A stretch of 64,000 nt of DNA from Pseudomonas canadensis (GCF_000503215.1 NZ_AYTD01000018.1:1-64000), one strand, 5' to 3'; shown: positions 26,333-35,653, numbered from the stretch's first letter. Numbers and translations are program-made. The notes: generated from the letters alone by a model not told the origin.

Positions 26333-27958
26333 CTACACCGAAAATCGCGCCACCATCGTGTTCAGGTCCACCGCCAAGCGCGACAACTCCTGGCTCGCCG
26401 CACTGGTCTGATTCGCCCCGGTCGATGTCTGATGCGCCAGGTCGCGGATGTTGATCAAGTTGCGATCCACCTCCCGCGCCACCGCCGCCTGTTGCTCGGA
26501 TGCGCTGGCGATCACCAGGTTGCGTTCATTGATCAAGGTGAACGCCGAGGCGATTTCCTCCAATGCCGTGCCCGCCGACTTGGCGATATCCAAGGTCGAG
26601 CGTGCTCGCGTATTGCTCTGCTGCATCGAGCTGACCGCCTGATCGGTGCCTTGCTGGATCCCGCTGATCATCTGCTCGATTTCCTGGGTCGACTGCTGGG
26701 TGCGATGAGCCAAAGCCCGCACTTCGTCGGCTACTACCGCAAACCCACGCCCAGCATCCCCGGCGCGCGCCGCTTCAATCGCCGCGTTCAACGCCAGCAA
26801 GTTGGTCTGCTCGGCAATCGAGCGGATTACGTCCAGCACCTTGCTGATGCCATAAACCTTCTGCGCCAGATCCTCGACCTGCGTCACGTTGTCGGTCACG
26901 TCAGTGGCCAGCGCCTCGATCGACACCACAGTCTGATGCACTTGCTCGCGCCCATGCTGGGCAATGCGGTCGGACTCGCGGGACGCCTGGGACGTGGCCA
27001 CTGCGTTGCTTGCCACCTCCTCCACGGCTGCCGTCATCTGGTTCACCGCCGTGGCGGCCTGCTCGATTTCCTGATTCTGCTGGTGCAAACCACGGGTGGC
27101 GTCTTCAGTCACGCAGCTAAGCTCCTCCGAGGCGGACGCCAACTGGTTCGACGACTCGGAGATACGCCGGATGGTATCGCGTAGATTCTCCTGCATACCC
27201 TTGAGCGCCTGCTGCAGACGCGCCGGCTCATCATTGCCACTCACATGGATCTCGCCGGTCAGATCGCCACTGGCCACGCCCTGGGCGACTTTCAGAGACT
27301 GGGCCAGGGGCAACACGATGCTGCGTGTCAGCCACACTGCCAGGCCGATGGTAATCAGCGCCGTAAGCACGATCATGCCGACCACCCAGCTGCGCGACTG
27401 GCTGAACACGCTTTGCGCCAAGCTTGCAGCTTGATTGGCATTGGCTTTGTTGAGGTTGACCAGTTCGTGCAGGGTCGTGGCCATTTCATCGGCGATCTGG
27501 TTCATCTCGCCATTGACCACCCTGATCGCGTCTTCCAGCTGGTTGGCCTTCGAAAACCCCATGACCTGCTCCTGGCGTTGCAGGTATTGCTGCTCCTGGG
27601 CCTTGAAGCGATCAAACAGCGTGCGTTCCTCGGGCAGCACAATCAGCGCCTCGTAGAGGGTCTGCGCATGATGCAGGCCGCTTTTCAGCTCGCCCAGTTT
27701 CTGTTCGTTCTGCGCCAGCGCCTGGGAATCGCGGTTGACCAGCAGGCGCAAGGTCAGCGCCCGAACACGCAGCAAGTCCTGACTCATCTGCCCCACCGCC
27801 ATCACGCTGGGCAGCCAGTTATTCTCCACCTGGTCCGATTGCTGGCGCATATTGGCCATCTGCAACAGGGCAAAGCCGCCCAGGGCAAATACCATCAACG
27901 CCAATAGGCCAAACCCCAAGCCCGCGCGCGGGGCGATATTCAGACTTCTGATACTCAT
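26333..27958 (-). CDS. Methyl-accepting chemotaxis protein, four-helix-bundle sensor
   Basis: This 541-residue receptor has membrane helix 1 at about 12-33 and a periplasmic helical domain of about 155 residues, the size of a 4HB domain. Membrane helix 2 is at 191-211, then HAMP, then the signalling domain with EQTNLLALNAAIEAARAGDAGRG at its tip. It is smaller than the HBM-type receptor at 2622 and differs in its sensor. The ligand is unknown. Its position next to fabB corresponds to PA1608 in P. aeruginosa by recollection. No methylation pentapeptide for CheB/CheR docking is seen at the C-terminus, which ends MVARFSV. Confidence 0.93.
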   Translation of the reverse strand: MSIRSLNIAPRAGLGFGLLALMVFALGGFALLQMANMRQQSDQVENNWLPSVMAVGQMSQDLLRVRALTLRLLVNRDSQALAQNEQKLGELKSGLHHAQTLYEALIVLPEERTLFDRFKAQEQQYLQRQEQVMGFSKANQLEDAIRVVNGEMNQIADEMATTLHELVNLNKANANQAASLAQSVFSQSRSWVVGMIVLTALITIGLAVWLTRSIVLPLAQSLKVAQGVASGDLTGEIHVSGNDEPARLQQALKGMQENLRDTIRRISESSNQLASASEELSCVTEDATRGLHQQNQEIEQAATAVNQMTAAVEEVASNAVATSQASRESDRIAQHGREQVHQTVVSIEALATDVTDNVTQVEDLAQKVYGISKVLDVIRSIAEQTNLLALNAAIEAARAGDAGRGFAVVADEVRALAHRTQQSTQEIEQMISGIQQGTDQAVSSMQQSNTRARSTLDIAKSAGTALEEIASAFTLINERNLVIASASEQQAAVAREVDRNLINIRDLAHQTSTGANQTSAASQELSRLAVDLNTMVARFSV

Positions 27959-28053
27959 GCCTTGGCTCCTTCCAATTTCGCTGCATCCATTTGCAGCTGG
28001 CTCTTGAAAGGTATCGGCCTATTGCTCGTTTTGCGTAAGACGAAAACGCGATA

Positions 28054-29076
28054 TCAACGTGCTACACCATCGCGGGGCGCTTTAGGCAGGATCGCCAAAA
28101 AGTTGTCCCGTGCGACTTTGCGAGCGACGTCCTCCGGCAGGGCATCCAGGAACGGGTCGAAGCGGCGCATTTCCTTACCGAGCTTGTTGAACCGCCCTAC
28201 AACGTCCGAGCCCAGCATAAACCGCTCCGGGAAACGCTCCACCAGCTTGACCCACTCCGGGCGCGGCTGCCCTGCGTCATCCAGCAAATACGGCGTGAGC
28301 ATGCTCCAGGACAGGTCGATGTACAGGTTGGGGTAAGCCTCCAGCAGGCGGCTCAGGGTCGGCAGCAAAAAGTCCATCTGCACCTGATGGCGGTGGATTT
28401 CCTTGCTGGTGCCGGCGTGGGCCCAGATAAAGCGGGTGTGCGGATGGTTGCGCAGCGGCTCTTCCACTTCAGCCAGGTACAGCGGATTGCGCTCACGCTT
28501 GGAGGTGATGTTGGAGTGCAGCATCACCGGCAGGTCGTTTTCTGCCGCCAGGTGATAGATGCGGGTCATGGCTTCGTTATTGGCACGCGGGGTGTCGCCT
28601 GCGGTGATGGCGGTAAGGTCGTCATGGCGGGTGAAGACCTCACCGATGCCTTGCCACAGCCCTGGGTTGAGGTCGAGCATGCGCTGGATATGGGCGGCCG
28701 AGTTCTTGTCGTTGGGGTTGAAGCCGGACAGGAACGGATGAAAATACTGGCGTTGCTCTGGGCTCAGTTTATTGACCGCTGCGGCCACAATCACATCGGT
28801 GGCGCTGTACCAGTAGGCATCGGCATCGTCACCGGCGTAGTAGCGCGGCCGCTTGGGTTCATCTTCGTGCCATTTCTTGGCGACCGGGATGCCGGAAATC
28901 ATCACATGCTCGATGCGGCTGTCAGCCATGGCATTGAGCAGCTTGTCCATGCCCGCGGTTTCCTGGAAGAAATCCACGTAATGCAGGTGCGCGTCGCTGT
29001 AGGCATAGTCGCGGGCCTGCGCAGCAAGGCTGCTGGTGGTGAGCAACAGGGCAAGCGTCAGGCGGGTCAACGGCAC
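28054..29076 (-). CDS. Exported amidohydrolase (amidohydrolase_2, TIM-barrel)
   Basis: This 340-residue metal-dependent hydrolase has a signal peptide of about 21 residues (LLLTTSSLAAQA before RDYAYSD), so it is periplasmic. Candidate metal ligands are HLH in DAHLHYVD, His in VMLHSNI, His in WAHAGTS and Asp in LGSDVVGR. The family includes lactonases and decarboxylases; the substrate is unknown. The start is a GTG at 29076 with GAGG 8 nt upstream. It is divergent from the OsmC gene. A secreted enzyme in this family is unusual, as most members are cytoplasmic. Confidence 0.87.
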   Translation of the reverse strand: MPLTRLTLALLLTTSSLAAQARDYAYSDAHLHYVDFFQETAGMDKLLNAMADSRIEHVMISGIPVAKKWHEDEPKRPRYYAGDDADAYWYSATDVIVAAAVNKLSPEQRQYFHPFLSGFNPNDKNSAAHIQRMLDLNPGLWQGIGEVFTRHDDLTAITAGDTPRANNEAMTRIYHLAAENDLPVMLHSNITSKRERNPLYLAEVEEPLRNHPHTRFIWAHAGTSKEIHRHQVQMDFLLPTLSRLLEAYPNLYIDLSWSMLTPYLLDDAGQPRPEWVKLVERFPERFMLGSDVVGRFNKLGKEMRRFDPFLDALPEDVARKVARDNFLAILPKAPRDGVAR

Positions 29077-29216
29077 GATAAAACCTCGATAAGGGCTGAT
29101 ACGGGTAGACCTTGCTCAGGCTGCCAGGGTTCATCCGGCAAAAAACACGGAACACCGAAGTGCCAGCATGCTCTATAACTGCATGACCTTCATCCTGCCA
29201 CCCTGTGAGGTTTACC

Positions 29217-29633
29217 ATGCCTGTTACCGTGAATACCCTGAACCAGGACAACTTCCGTCATAGCGTCAATATCAATAACCATGAGTTGTTTACCGACCTG
29301 CCTAAAAGCCTGGGCGGCGACGATTCGGCGCCCTCCCCCCATGACTACTTCGATGCCGCGCTGGCGTCGTGCAAAGCGCTGACGGTCAAGCTCTACGCGC
29401 AGAAGAAAGACATTCCGCTGACCGGCGTGACTGTGGAAGTCACCCACGACGCCACCGAAGAGCAAAAGGGCAAATACAAGCTCAACGTCAAGCTGACGCT
29501 CAAGGGCGTGCTCACCGACGAGCAACGCGACGAACTGCACCGTGTGGCAGATCGCTGCCCGGTGCACAAGCTGATGACCACCGCCGACGTCACCATCGAG
29601 ACAAAGCTGTCGGAAGGCGCCTTCAGCCAATAG
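29217..29633 (+). CDS. OsmC-family protein
   Basis: This 138-residue peroxiredoxin-like protein has the two family Cys residues, in LASCKALTVKLYA and DRCPVHKL. OsmC and Ohr proteins reduce organic hydroperoxides and are often induced by osmotic or oxidative stress. Which subgroup it belongs to cannot be fixed from the sequence alone. The ATG at 29217 follows TGTGAGG directly. The downstream pirin gene begins 64 nt later, so co-transcription is possible. Confidence 0.9.
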   Translation: MPVTVNTLNQDNFRHSVNINNHELFTDLPKSLGGDDSAPSPHDYFDAALASCKALTVKLYAQKKDIPLTGVTVEVTHDATEEQKGKYKLNVKLTLKGVLTDEQRDELHRVADRCPVHKLMTTADVTIETKLSEGAFSQ

Positions 29634-29697
29634 CGGCAACATCCTTCCGAGCGGGTTATGCTCAGCAGCATCTAACCCGCTCAGACTGGGACGCACC

Positions 29698-30564
29698 ATG
29701 ACCACCCTCACCGTGATCCGCCCTCGCCCCGAAGATGTCGAAGGCCAACCGATCCTGCGCCCGCTGCCGTCGCGGGAATGCCGCAGCGTCGGGCCTTTTG
29801 TGTTCTTCGACCATATGCTGCTCACTCGTTACGCACCGGGCGATGGCATGAATATCCGCCAGCATCCGCATATCGGGCTGTCGACCCTCACCTATTTGTT
29901 TGAAGGTGCGCTGCAGCACAAGGACAGCCTGGGTTCGGATCAGGTGGTGCAGGCCGGTGATGTGAGCTGGATGACGGCCGGCAGCGCGATTGCCCATGTC
30001 GAACGCACCCCTGAGCCGCTCAAGGCCAGCGGTTTTAGCCTGCATGGGTTGCAAGTGTGGCTGGCCTCACCCAAGGACCACGAGACCGGGCCGGGACATT
30101 ACAGCCATCACCCGGCAGCCAGCCTGCCGGTGAGTGACAATCTGGGCGTGCAGATACGCCTGATCGCGGGCGATGGGTTCTGCCTCAAATCGCCGGTGCC
30201 GGTGCTGTCGCCCACGCTGTATGCCGAGGTGCAGATGCAAACGGCCACAACCCTGCTGATTCCGGATGAGCATGAGGAACGCGCGGTGTATGTGCTGGAG
30301 GGGGAAGCGCAGTTGGACGGCGAGACGCTTGAAGTGCACAGCCTGGTGGTGCTGCCGGCTGGTAAGGAGATGACACTGTTTGCCGAAAGCGATTGCCACC
30401 TGGTGGTGTTTGGCGGCGCGCCGCTGGATGGGCCTCGGCGGATCAATTGGAATTTTGTCGCGAGTGATCCAGCGGTGATCGAACAGGCCAGGCAGCGGTG
30501 GGCGGCTGGGGATTGGCCGACGGTGCCGGGTGAGTCTGAAAGAATTGAGTTGCCGGTGAGGTAG
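29698..30564 (+). CDS. Pirin-family protein (bicupin)
   Basis: This 288-residue bicupin has the metal-binding cluster HPHIGLSTLTYLFEG in the N-terminal domain, a later His in AIAHVERTPE and a C-terminal cupin. Bacterial pirins act as quercetin dioxygenases or as redox-linked regulators of central metabolism; the role here is unknown. The initiator ATG follows CTGGGACG. A REPIN lies after the stop, before the convergent dienelactone hydrolase gene. Confidence 0.92.
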   Translation: MTTLTVIRPRPEDVEGQPILRPLPSRECRSVGPFVFFDHMLLTRYAPGDGMNIRQHPHIGLSTLTYLFEGALQHKDSLGSDQVVQAGDVSWMTAGSAIAHVERTPEPLKASGFSLHGLQVWLASPKDHETGPGHYSHHPAASLPVSDNLGVQIRLIAGDGFCLKSPVPVLSPTLYAEVQMQTATTLLIPDEHEERAVYVLEGEAQLDGETLEVHSLVVLPAGKEMTLFAESDCHLVVFGGAPLDGPRRINWNFVASDPAVIEQARQRWAAGDWPTVPGESERIELPVR

Positions 30565-30566
30565 CA

Positions 30567-30638
30567 TTCGCGAGCAAGCCCGCTCCCACATTTTGACTTG
30601 TGAACAGCGTCAAATGCGGGAGCGGGCTTGCTCGCGAA
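30567..30638. repeat. REPIN, GGGAGCGGGCTTGCTCGCGAA type
   Basis: TTCGCGAGCAAGCCCGCTCCC and GGGAGCGGGCTTGCTCGCGAA form arms of about 21 nt around a 30-nt centre. The same type occurs at 55638-55718. It lies between two convergent genes. Confidence 0.88.
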
Positions 30639-30662
30639 GAGGCCAAAACAGGCGCTGAAAAA

Positions 30663-31391
30663 TCAGCCCTTGAACACTTCTTCCAGCAAGTTATGCATCG
30701 ACTGGAAAGCCCGTTTGGCCGTCTTCGCGTCGTACATCATCTTGCCCGGCACATTCGCATGCGGGTCGGTGAACGAATGCACCGCGCCGCCGTAGCTCAG
30801 CAGTTGCCAATCCACACCGGCCGCGTTCATTTCATCTTCGAACGCCGGCAGTTGCTCTTTAGGGACCAATGGGTCAGAAGCGCCATGCAGCACCAGCACT
30901 GAGCCCTTGATGTTCTTCGCATCCGCCGGGTTCGGCGTGTCGAGGGTGCCGTGGAACGAGATGGCAGCCTTGACCGGCGCACCGGTACGCGCCAGCTCCA
31001 GGGAGCAGCACCCGCCGAAGCAGAAACCAAAGGTCGCCAGTTTCGAGGTATCAACCGCTGCCTCAGTCTGGCCCTGCAACTGCTCGAAGGCCGCCTGCAT
31101 ACGCTTGTTCAACAACGCACGGTCGTTCTTCAACGGCATCATCGCCGCACCGGCTTCATCGCCATTCGACGGACGCACGGTCTGCCCGTACAAATCGGCA
31201 ATCAGCACCACATAGCCCTTGCTGGCGACGCTCTTGGCGATCTCTTCGGCACCCGCACTCACTCCCATCCAGTTCGGCGCCATCAGCAGGCCCGGCAGCG
31301 GGCCCTTGTGGCTGGCATCGAACGCGAGACGGCTTTCGTAAGATTGGCCATCAATCTGATAGACCACGGAACGTACTGTGACTTGGCTCAT
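30663..31391 (-). CDS. Dienelactone hydrolase family protein
   Basis: This 242-residue alpha/beta hydrolase has a Cys nucleophile (about Cys124 in FGFCFGG), Asp in HGASDPLVP and His in GAVHSFTDP. Classical members open dienelactone in chlorocatechol breakdown, but no catechol genes are here, so a general ester or lactone role is more likely. Two adjacent ATG codons start the frame; the second (31391) is better spaced from GGAG. The gene lies downstream of htpG on the same strand and begins 66 nt after it, with a terminator between. Confidence 0.9.
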   Translation of the reverse strand: MSQVTVRSVVYQIDGQSYESRLAFDASHKGPLPGLLMAPNWMGVSAGAEEIAKSVASKGYVVLIADLYGQTVRPSNGDEAGAAMMPLKNDRALLNKRMQAAFEQLQGQTEAAVDTSKLATFGFCFGGCCSLELARTGAPVKAAISFHGTLDTPNPADAKNIKGSVLVLHGASDPLVPKEQLPAFEDEMNAAGVDWQLLSYGGAVHSFTDPHANVPGKMMYDAKTAKRAFQSMHNLLEEVFKG

Positions 31392-31421
31392 CATTTACTC
31401 CAGTTGAGGTGCACTAGAACG

Positions 31422-31448
31422 AAAAAACCCGCCGAAGCGGGTTTTTCT
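31422..31448 (-). terminator. Intrinsic terminator of htpG
   Basis: On the minus strand AAAAACCCGCTT and GGCGGGTTTTTTC form a GC stem followed by a T-run just after the htpG stop at 31458. The stem is symmetric with A-tracts, so it might work in both directions. Confidence 0.9.
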
Positions 31449-31457
31449 ACGTCAGGG

Positions 31458-33362
31458 TCAAACCGACAGTTCAACCAACAGCTTGTTCAGGCGGCGCACA
31501 TAGGCGGCCGGGTCTTTCAAGCTGTCGCCAGCGGCCAGGGCCGCTTGGTCGAAGAGGATGTGCGACAGGTCGCCAAACCGCTCTTCGCTTTGCTCGCCGT
31601 CGAGTTTCTCGATCAGCGGGTGAGCCGGGTTGAATTCGAAGATCGGCTTGGAATCCGGCACTTTCTGGCCGCTGGCCTCGAGGATCTGGCGCATTTGCAT
31701 GCCCAAGTCCGCTTCGCCGATGGCCAGGATCGCCGGGGAGTCGGTCAGACGGTGGGAAACCCGCACTTCGCTGACCGCATCGCCCAGGGACGCCTTGATA
31801 CGCTCAACCAAGCCTTCTTTGGCCTTGGCGACTTCTTCGGCTTCTTTCTTCTCTTCTTCGGAATCCAGGTTACCCAGGTCCAGGTCACCGCGGGCCACGT
31901 CGACGAAGGATTTGCCGTCGAACTCGTTGAGGTAGCTCATCAGCCACTCATCGATACGGTCGGTCAGCAGCAGCACTTCGATGCCTTTCTTGCGGAAGAC
32001 TTCCAGGTGCGGGCTGTTTTTGACCTGAGCGTAGGTTTCGCCGGTCAGGTAGTAGATCTTGTCCTGACCTTCCTTGGCGCGTGCCAGGTATTCGGCCAGG
32101 GACACCACTTGCTCGCCGCCTTCTTCGTGAGTCGAAGCAAAACGCAGCAAGCCAGCGATTTTTTCTTTGTTGGCAAAATCTTCCGCCGGGCCTTCTTTCA
32201 TGACCTGGCCGAAGTTTTTCCAGAAGCCTTTGTATTGCTCAGGCTCGTTCTTCGCCAGTTTTTCCAGCATGTCGAGTACACGCTTGGTCAGCGCCGACTT
32301 CATGGAGTCGATGATCGGGTCTTTCTGCAGGATTTCCCGCGACACGTTCAGAGACAAATCGTTGGAGTCGACCACACCTTTGATGAAGCGCAGGTACAAC
32401 GGCAGGAAGGACTCCGCCTGGTCCATCACGAAGACGCGCTGTACGTACAGCTTCAGGCCTTTCGGCGCTTCACGCTGGTACAGGTCGAACGGGGCACGGG
32501 CCGGTACGTAGAGCAGCGAGCTGTATTCCAGCTTGCCTTCGACCTTGTTGTGGCTCCAGCTCAGCGGGTTTTCGTAGTCGTGACCGATGTGCTTGTAGAA
32601 CTCCTGGTATTCCTCGTCCTTGATCTCGGTACGCGGACGGGTCCACAGCGCGCTGGCGCGGTTGACCACTTCCCATTCCTGGGCAGGTGCCTCTTCGCCT
32701 TCGGCGGCCGCTTGTTCTTTCGGCAGCTCGATCGGCAAAGCGATGTGGTCGGAGTACTTCTTGACGATGTTGCGCAGGCGCCAGCCATCGGCGAATTCGT
32801 CTTCACCGGATTTCAGGTGCAGGACGATGCGGGTACCACGGTCGGCCTTGTCGATAGTGGCGATTTCGAACTCGCCCTCGCCTTTGGACGACCAATGCAC
32901 GCCTTCGCTGGCGTCGAGGCCGGCACGGCGGCTGAACACTTCCACTTGGTCGGCGACGATGAAGGCCGAGTAGAAGCCCACGCCGAACTGGCCGATCAGG
33001 TGCGAATCCTTCTTCTGGTCGCCCGACAGGTTCTTCATGAAGTCGGCAGTACCGGATTTGGCGATGGTCCCCAGGTGGGTGATCGCATCTTCGCGGCTCA
33101 TGCCGATACCGTTGTCTTCGATCGTGACGGTCTTGGCGTCCTTGTCGAAGCTCACACGGATTTTCAGTTCGGCGCCACCTTCCAGCAACTCAGGCTTGGA
33201 CAGGGCTTCGAAACGTAATTTGTCGACAGCGTCAGAGGCGTTCGAGATCAATTCGCGAAGGAAAATTTCCTTGTTGGAATACAGCGAATGGATCATGAGG
33301 TGCAGCAGTTGCTTCACCTCGGTCTGGAAGCCCAGGGTTTCCTTTTGAGTTTCCACACTCAT
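31458..33362 (-). CDS. htpG: Chaperone protein HtpG (Hsp90)
   Basis: This is the ATP-dependent cytoplasmic Hsp90 chaperone, 634 residues. The GHKL ATPase motifs LISNASDA, DNGIGMSR and IGQFGVGFYSAF lie in the N-domain. The middle domain contains the catalytic Arg in LNVSREILQ. The C-terminal dimerisation domain is complete. The start MSVETQKETL at 33362 is family-typical; upstream in-frame ATGs exist at 33368 and beyond, but they are less likely. A sigma-32-type promoter precedes it at 33429-33456. Confidence 0.97.
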   Translation of the reverse strand: MSVETQKETLGFQTEVKQLLHLMIHSLYSNKEIFLRELISNASDAVDKLRFEALSKPELLEGGAELKIRVSFDKDAKTVTIEDNGIGMSREDAITHLGTIAKSGTADFMKNLSGDQKKDSHLIGQFGVGFYSAFIVADQVEVFSRRAGLDASEGVHWSSKGEGEFEIATIDKADRGTRIVLHLKSGEDEFADGWRLRNIVKKYSDHIALPIELPKEQAAAEGEEAPAQEWEVVNRASALWTRPRTEIKDEEYQEFYKHIGHDYENPLSWSHNKVEGKLEYSSLLYVPARAPFDLYQREAPKGLKLYVQRVFVMDQAESFLPLYLRFIKGVVDSNDLSLNVSREILQKDPIIDSMKSALTKRVLDMLEKLAKNEPEQYKGFWKNFGQVMKEGPAEDFANKEKIAGLLRFASTHEEGGEQVVSLAEYLARAKEGQDKIYYLTGETYAQVKNSPHLEVFRKKGIEVLLLTDRIDEWLMSYLNEFDGKSFVDVARGDLDLGNLDSEEEKKEAEEVAKAKEGLVERIKASLGDAVSEVRVSHRLTDSPAILAIGEADLGMQMRQILEASGQKVPDSKPIFEFNPAHPLIEKLDGEQSEERFGDLSHILFDQAALAAGDSLKDPAAYVRRLNKLLVELSV

Positions 33363-33428
33363 GGTCATCAAACTCCAATTGGATGGCAGTGGCCGCGCCC
33401 TTGAGGGTTGGCGGCGGGTTGTCATCAA

Positions 33429-33456
33429 AGTTGGGGGCTAAGACCAGGATTTCAAG
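33429..33456 (-). promoter_or_regulatory. Sigma-32 (RpoH) heat-shock promoter of htpG
   Basis: On the minus strand CTTGAAA (33450-33456) is separated by 12 nt from CCCCCAACT (33429-33437). This matches the RpoH consensus CTTGAAA-N11-16-CCCCATNT at nearly all positions. It lies about 67 nt before the htpG start. The -35 element overlaps the stop of the upstream hotdog gene. Confidence 0.8.
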
Positions 33457-33904
33457 GGCGGCTCTGTTCCTCGATCTTGAAATGCGCGCGGGCGGTGGCG
33501 ATAGGTTCTGCGGCCGTGCTCTGCCAGGCGGTGATAGCCACGTTCGCCACCCGTCGACCCTGGCGCCACACCTGGCATTTGGCATAGGTGTCGCGAAACT
33601 GCCCGGCGCGCAGGTAATCCAGGGAAAAGTCGATGATTTTCGGGATGCCCGGCGCGCCCGTGAACACCAGCAGGTACAGCGCCGCCGACAGCTCCATGAA
33701 GCCCGCAATCACGCCGCCGTGCAGCGCCGGCAATATGGGGTTACCAATATTGTCCTTGTTGGCCGGCAGGCGGAACAGCAATTCATCCCCCAGTCGCGTG
33801 CATTCAATGCCGATGAGCTTGGCGTAAGGAATGAGGTTGAGCAGCGCCTCGTAATCACCGCGCTCATGGGCCTGTTCCAGGCGGGTCTTGAATCGGTGCG
33901 TCAT
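33452..33904 (-). CDS. PaaI-like hotdog thioesterase, second of a pair
   Basis: This 150-residue hotdog protein has the motif ALHGGVIAGFMELSA (about 60-74), where the Glu could be catalytic. PaaI enzymes hydrolyse hydroxyphenylacetyl-CoA or other acyl-CoA; the substrate here is unknown. It overlaps the upstream hotdog gene by 4 nt, suggesting a heteromeric or paired enzyme. The htpG heat-shock promoter overlaps its last codons. The protein is somewhat divergent from its neighbour. Confidence 0.88.
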   Translation of the reverse strand: MTHRFKTRLEQAHERGDYEALLNLIPYAKLIGIECTRLGDELLFRLPANKDNIGNPILPALHGGVIAGFMELSAALYLLVFTGAPGIPKIIDFSLDYLRAGQFRDTYAKCQVWRQGRRVANVAITAWQSTAAEPIATARAHFKIEEQSRP

Positions 33905-34377
33905 GCCTGTTCTCCCTTTATCGCGCTGCCCAATCCTTGTGTGCCCCTGAGGCGTTTGCCCATGCGCATGAACGTGCCCACCACATGGGCGATGGGTTGC
34001 TGGGGGTCATCCTGGAAGGCAAAGCCGCGGGTGAAGATGACGTCGGTGGTCACCCGGTAGCATTGGGCGAAGCCATACACGGGTTTGTGGGGCGCAGCGG
34101 GATGCATGTAGTCAACGCGCAAGTCGAGGGTCGGGCACACTTCGAATTCCGGCAGCACACACAGGGTGGCCATGCCGCAGGCGGTGTCCATCAGAGAAGT
34201 CAGCGCGCCGCCATGGATCACCCCCGACTGGGGATCACCCACTAAATGCGTGGCGTAGGGCATGATCAAGGTGATGCCCTCCTCGCTGGCCTGATGAGCG
34301 GTAATGCCCAGCACCTGACAATGGCGCAAGGCCGAAACAAAGCGCGTCGCGCGCTCTAACAGGGGATTTTCGGTCAT
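33901..34377 (-). CDS. PaaI-like hotdog thioesterase, first of a pair
   Basis: This 158-residue hotdog protein carries QSGVIHGGALTSLMDTACGMA near 50-70. It has Asp at the position where the paired gene has Glu, the usual alternative catalytic residue in PaaI enzymes. It is the promoter-proximal gene of the two-gene unit and is divergent from the small lipoprotein gene. No aromatic degradation genes lie near. Confidence 0.88.
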   Translation of the reverse strand: MTENPLLERATRFVSALRHCQVLGITAHQASEEGITLIMPYATHLVGDPQSGVIHGGALTSLMDTACGMATLCVLPEFEVCPTLDLRVDYMHPAAPHKPVYGFAQCYRVTTDVIFTRGFAFQDDPQQPIAHVVGTFMRMGKRLRGTQGLGSAIKGEQA

Positions 34378-34533
34378 TCGTTCCAGACTCTTATTAGTGT
34401 TGATTCGCGGAAGGGGTGGGTGGGCAAAAGTTCCGGTTAGTCAGCGATTTATATATCTATGGAATAAAAGGAACTAATGCCGAACCGCCATGCTCGAAAG
34501 GCCAGTAGATATCTTCAATAAGGAGAAACACCC

Positions 34534-34785
34534 ATGCGCAAGACTTTAGCTATTTCCATGATGCTCGCCGCTGCCCTCGGTCTCGCTGCCTGCGACAAGA
34601 AATCCGAAGACAAAGCCCAAGACGCCGCCGCGCACTCTGAGCAAGCTCAGAAAGATATGGCGAAGGCTCAGGATAAAGTGAACGACGCTGCGAAAGAAAA
34701 CGCCGATGCTGCCAAAGCTCAGGCTGAATCGAACGCAGCCGCCGCAAAAGAAGCAGCACCTGCTACCCCAGCCACCGGTTCTTGA
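34534..34785 (+). CDS. Small Ala-rich lipoprotein
   Basis: This 83-residue protein has a lipoprotein signal ending LGLAAC, with lipidated Cys20. The mature part is alanine-, lysine- and aspartate-rich with heptad-like repeats (AAKENADAAKAQAES), so it is likely a coiled-coil or extended lipoprotein at the envelope. AAGGAG precedes the ATG. The family is conserved in Pseudomonas but unnamed. A terminator lies 34 nt after the stop. Confidence 0.85.
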   Translation: MRKTLAISMMLAAALGLAACDKKSEDKAQDAAAHSEQAQKDMAKAQDKVNDAAKENADAAKAQAESNAAAAKEAAPATPATGS

Positions 34786-34818
34786 GACCGCGGCTTGAAA
34801 TAGCCTGGCTGCAAAAAG

Positions 34819-34846
34819 AAAGCCCGCTTAGATAGCGGGCTTTACT
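34819..34846 (+). terminator. Intrinsic terminator of the lipoprotein gene
   Basis: AAAGCCCGCT and AGCGGGCTTT flank TAGAT after the lipoprotein gene, with a short T-tract after the stem. It may also serve the convergent DUF599 gene. Confidence 0.85.
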
Positions 34847-34875
34847 TTGTCTGGGTTTCTATTTGTAGGCCGTAG

Positions 34876-35613
34876 TTAGCCCACTTCTTTAGCCGGTTCC
34901 GGCGGCGGCGCGTCCGTTTGCGTATACACCATCACTTGCAGCACGTCGGAATGAAACTCCCGACGGTACAGCACCAACACCACCCCGCTGCTCATCAACA
35001 TGAACAACCAGGGGCTGACAAACCACGCCAGCATCGTCATGCCGAAGTAATAAGCGCGCAGGCCGAAGTTGAACTGGTTAGCGGCCATGGAGATCACCCG
35101 CGCCGCGCGCAGGGCAAACGCATTGCGCTCCTGTTCCGACACATGCCGCTCACCGATCATCGGCGCCGAACCCACCAGCACCGCCGCGAAGTTGTACTGG
35201 CGCATGCACCAGCTGAATGTGAAGAACGCGTAGACGAACACCAGCGCCAGGCACAACAACTTGATCTCCGACATGCCCTGGGACGCCTGCTGCACCATGG
35301 GGATATCCGCCAGCAACGACACCGCGCGCTCCGAGGCCCCGAGCACGGTGAGAATACCGGCGAGGATGATCAGGGTACTGGAGGCAAAGAACGAGGCGTT
35401 GCGCTCGAGGTTGCCGATCACACTGGCGTCGGCGATGCGGTTGTCGCGCAGCAGCATGCGGCGCATCCAGTCCTCGCGATACAGATGCAGCACGCTGGCC
35501 AGGCAGGCCGTGTCGCGGGCTTTCCAGGTGGCATAGCGGGTGTAGCCGCCCCAGCACAGGACGAACCAGAGGGCGGCAAGCAGGTGGATTTGATTGGTTT
35601 CGATAAACGACAT
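34876..35613 (-). CDS. DUF599 membrane protein
   Basis: This 245-residue inner-membrane protein has four or five hydrophobic helices (about 10-22, 75-95, 115-135, 190-215). DUF599 is of unknown function. The start at 35613 is preferred because AGGA lies nearby and the family begins close to this point. The frame is open upstream to 35868 through a REPIN, which is not coding. Confidence 0.85.
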   Translation of the reverse strand: MSFIETNQIHLLAALWFVLCWGGYTRYATWKARDTACLASVLHLYREDWMRRMLLRDNRIADASVIGNLERNASFFASSTLIILAGILTVLGASERAVSLLADIPMVQQASQGMSEIKLLCLALVFVYAFFTFSWCMRQYNFAAVLVGSAPMIGERHVSEQERNAFALRAARVISMAANQFNFGLRAYYFGMTMLAWFVSPWLFMLMSSGVVLVLYRREFHSDVLQVMVYTQTDAPPPEPAKEVG

Positions 35614-35653
35614 GCGGGTCCTATTAAGCGGCGATTTGGCAAACACGAGCGAT

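Noticed and set aside
30951..33218. 755-codon open frame on the plus strand opposite htpG
   Set aside because: It lies wholly opposite htpG and the neighbouring hydrolase. Its length comes from GC-rich codon symmetry, and the opposite frame encodes a recognisable Hsp90.
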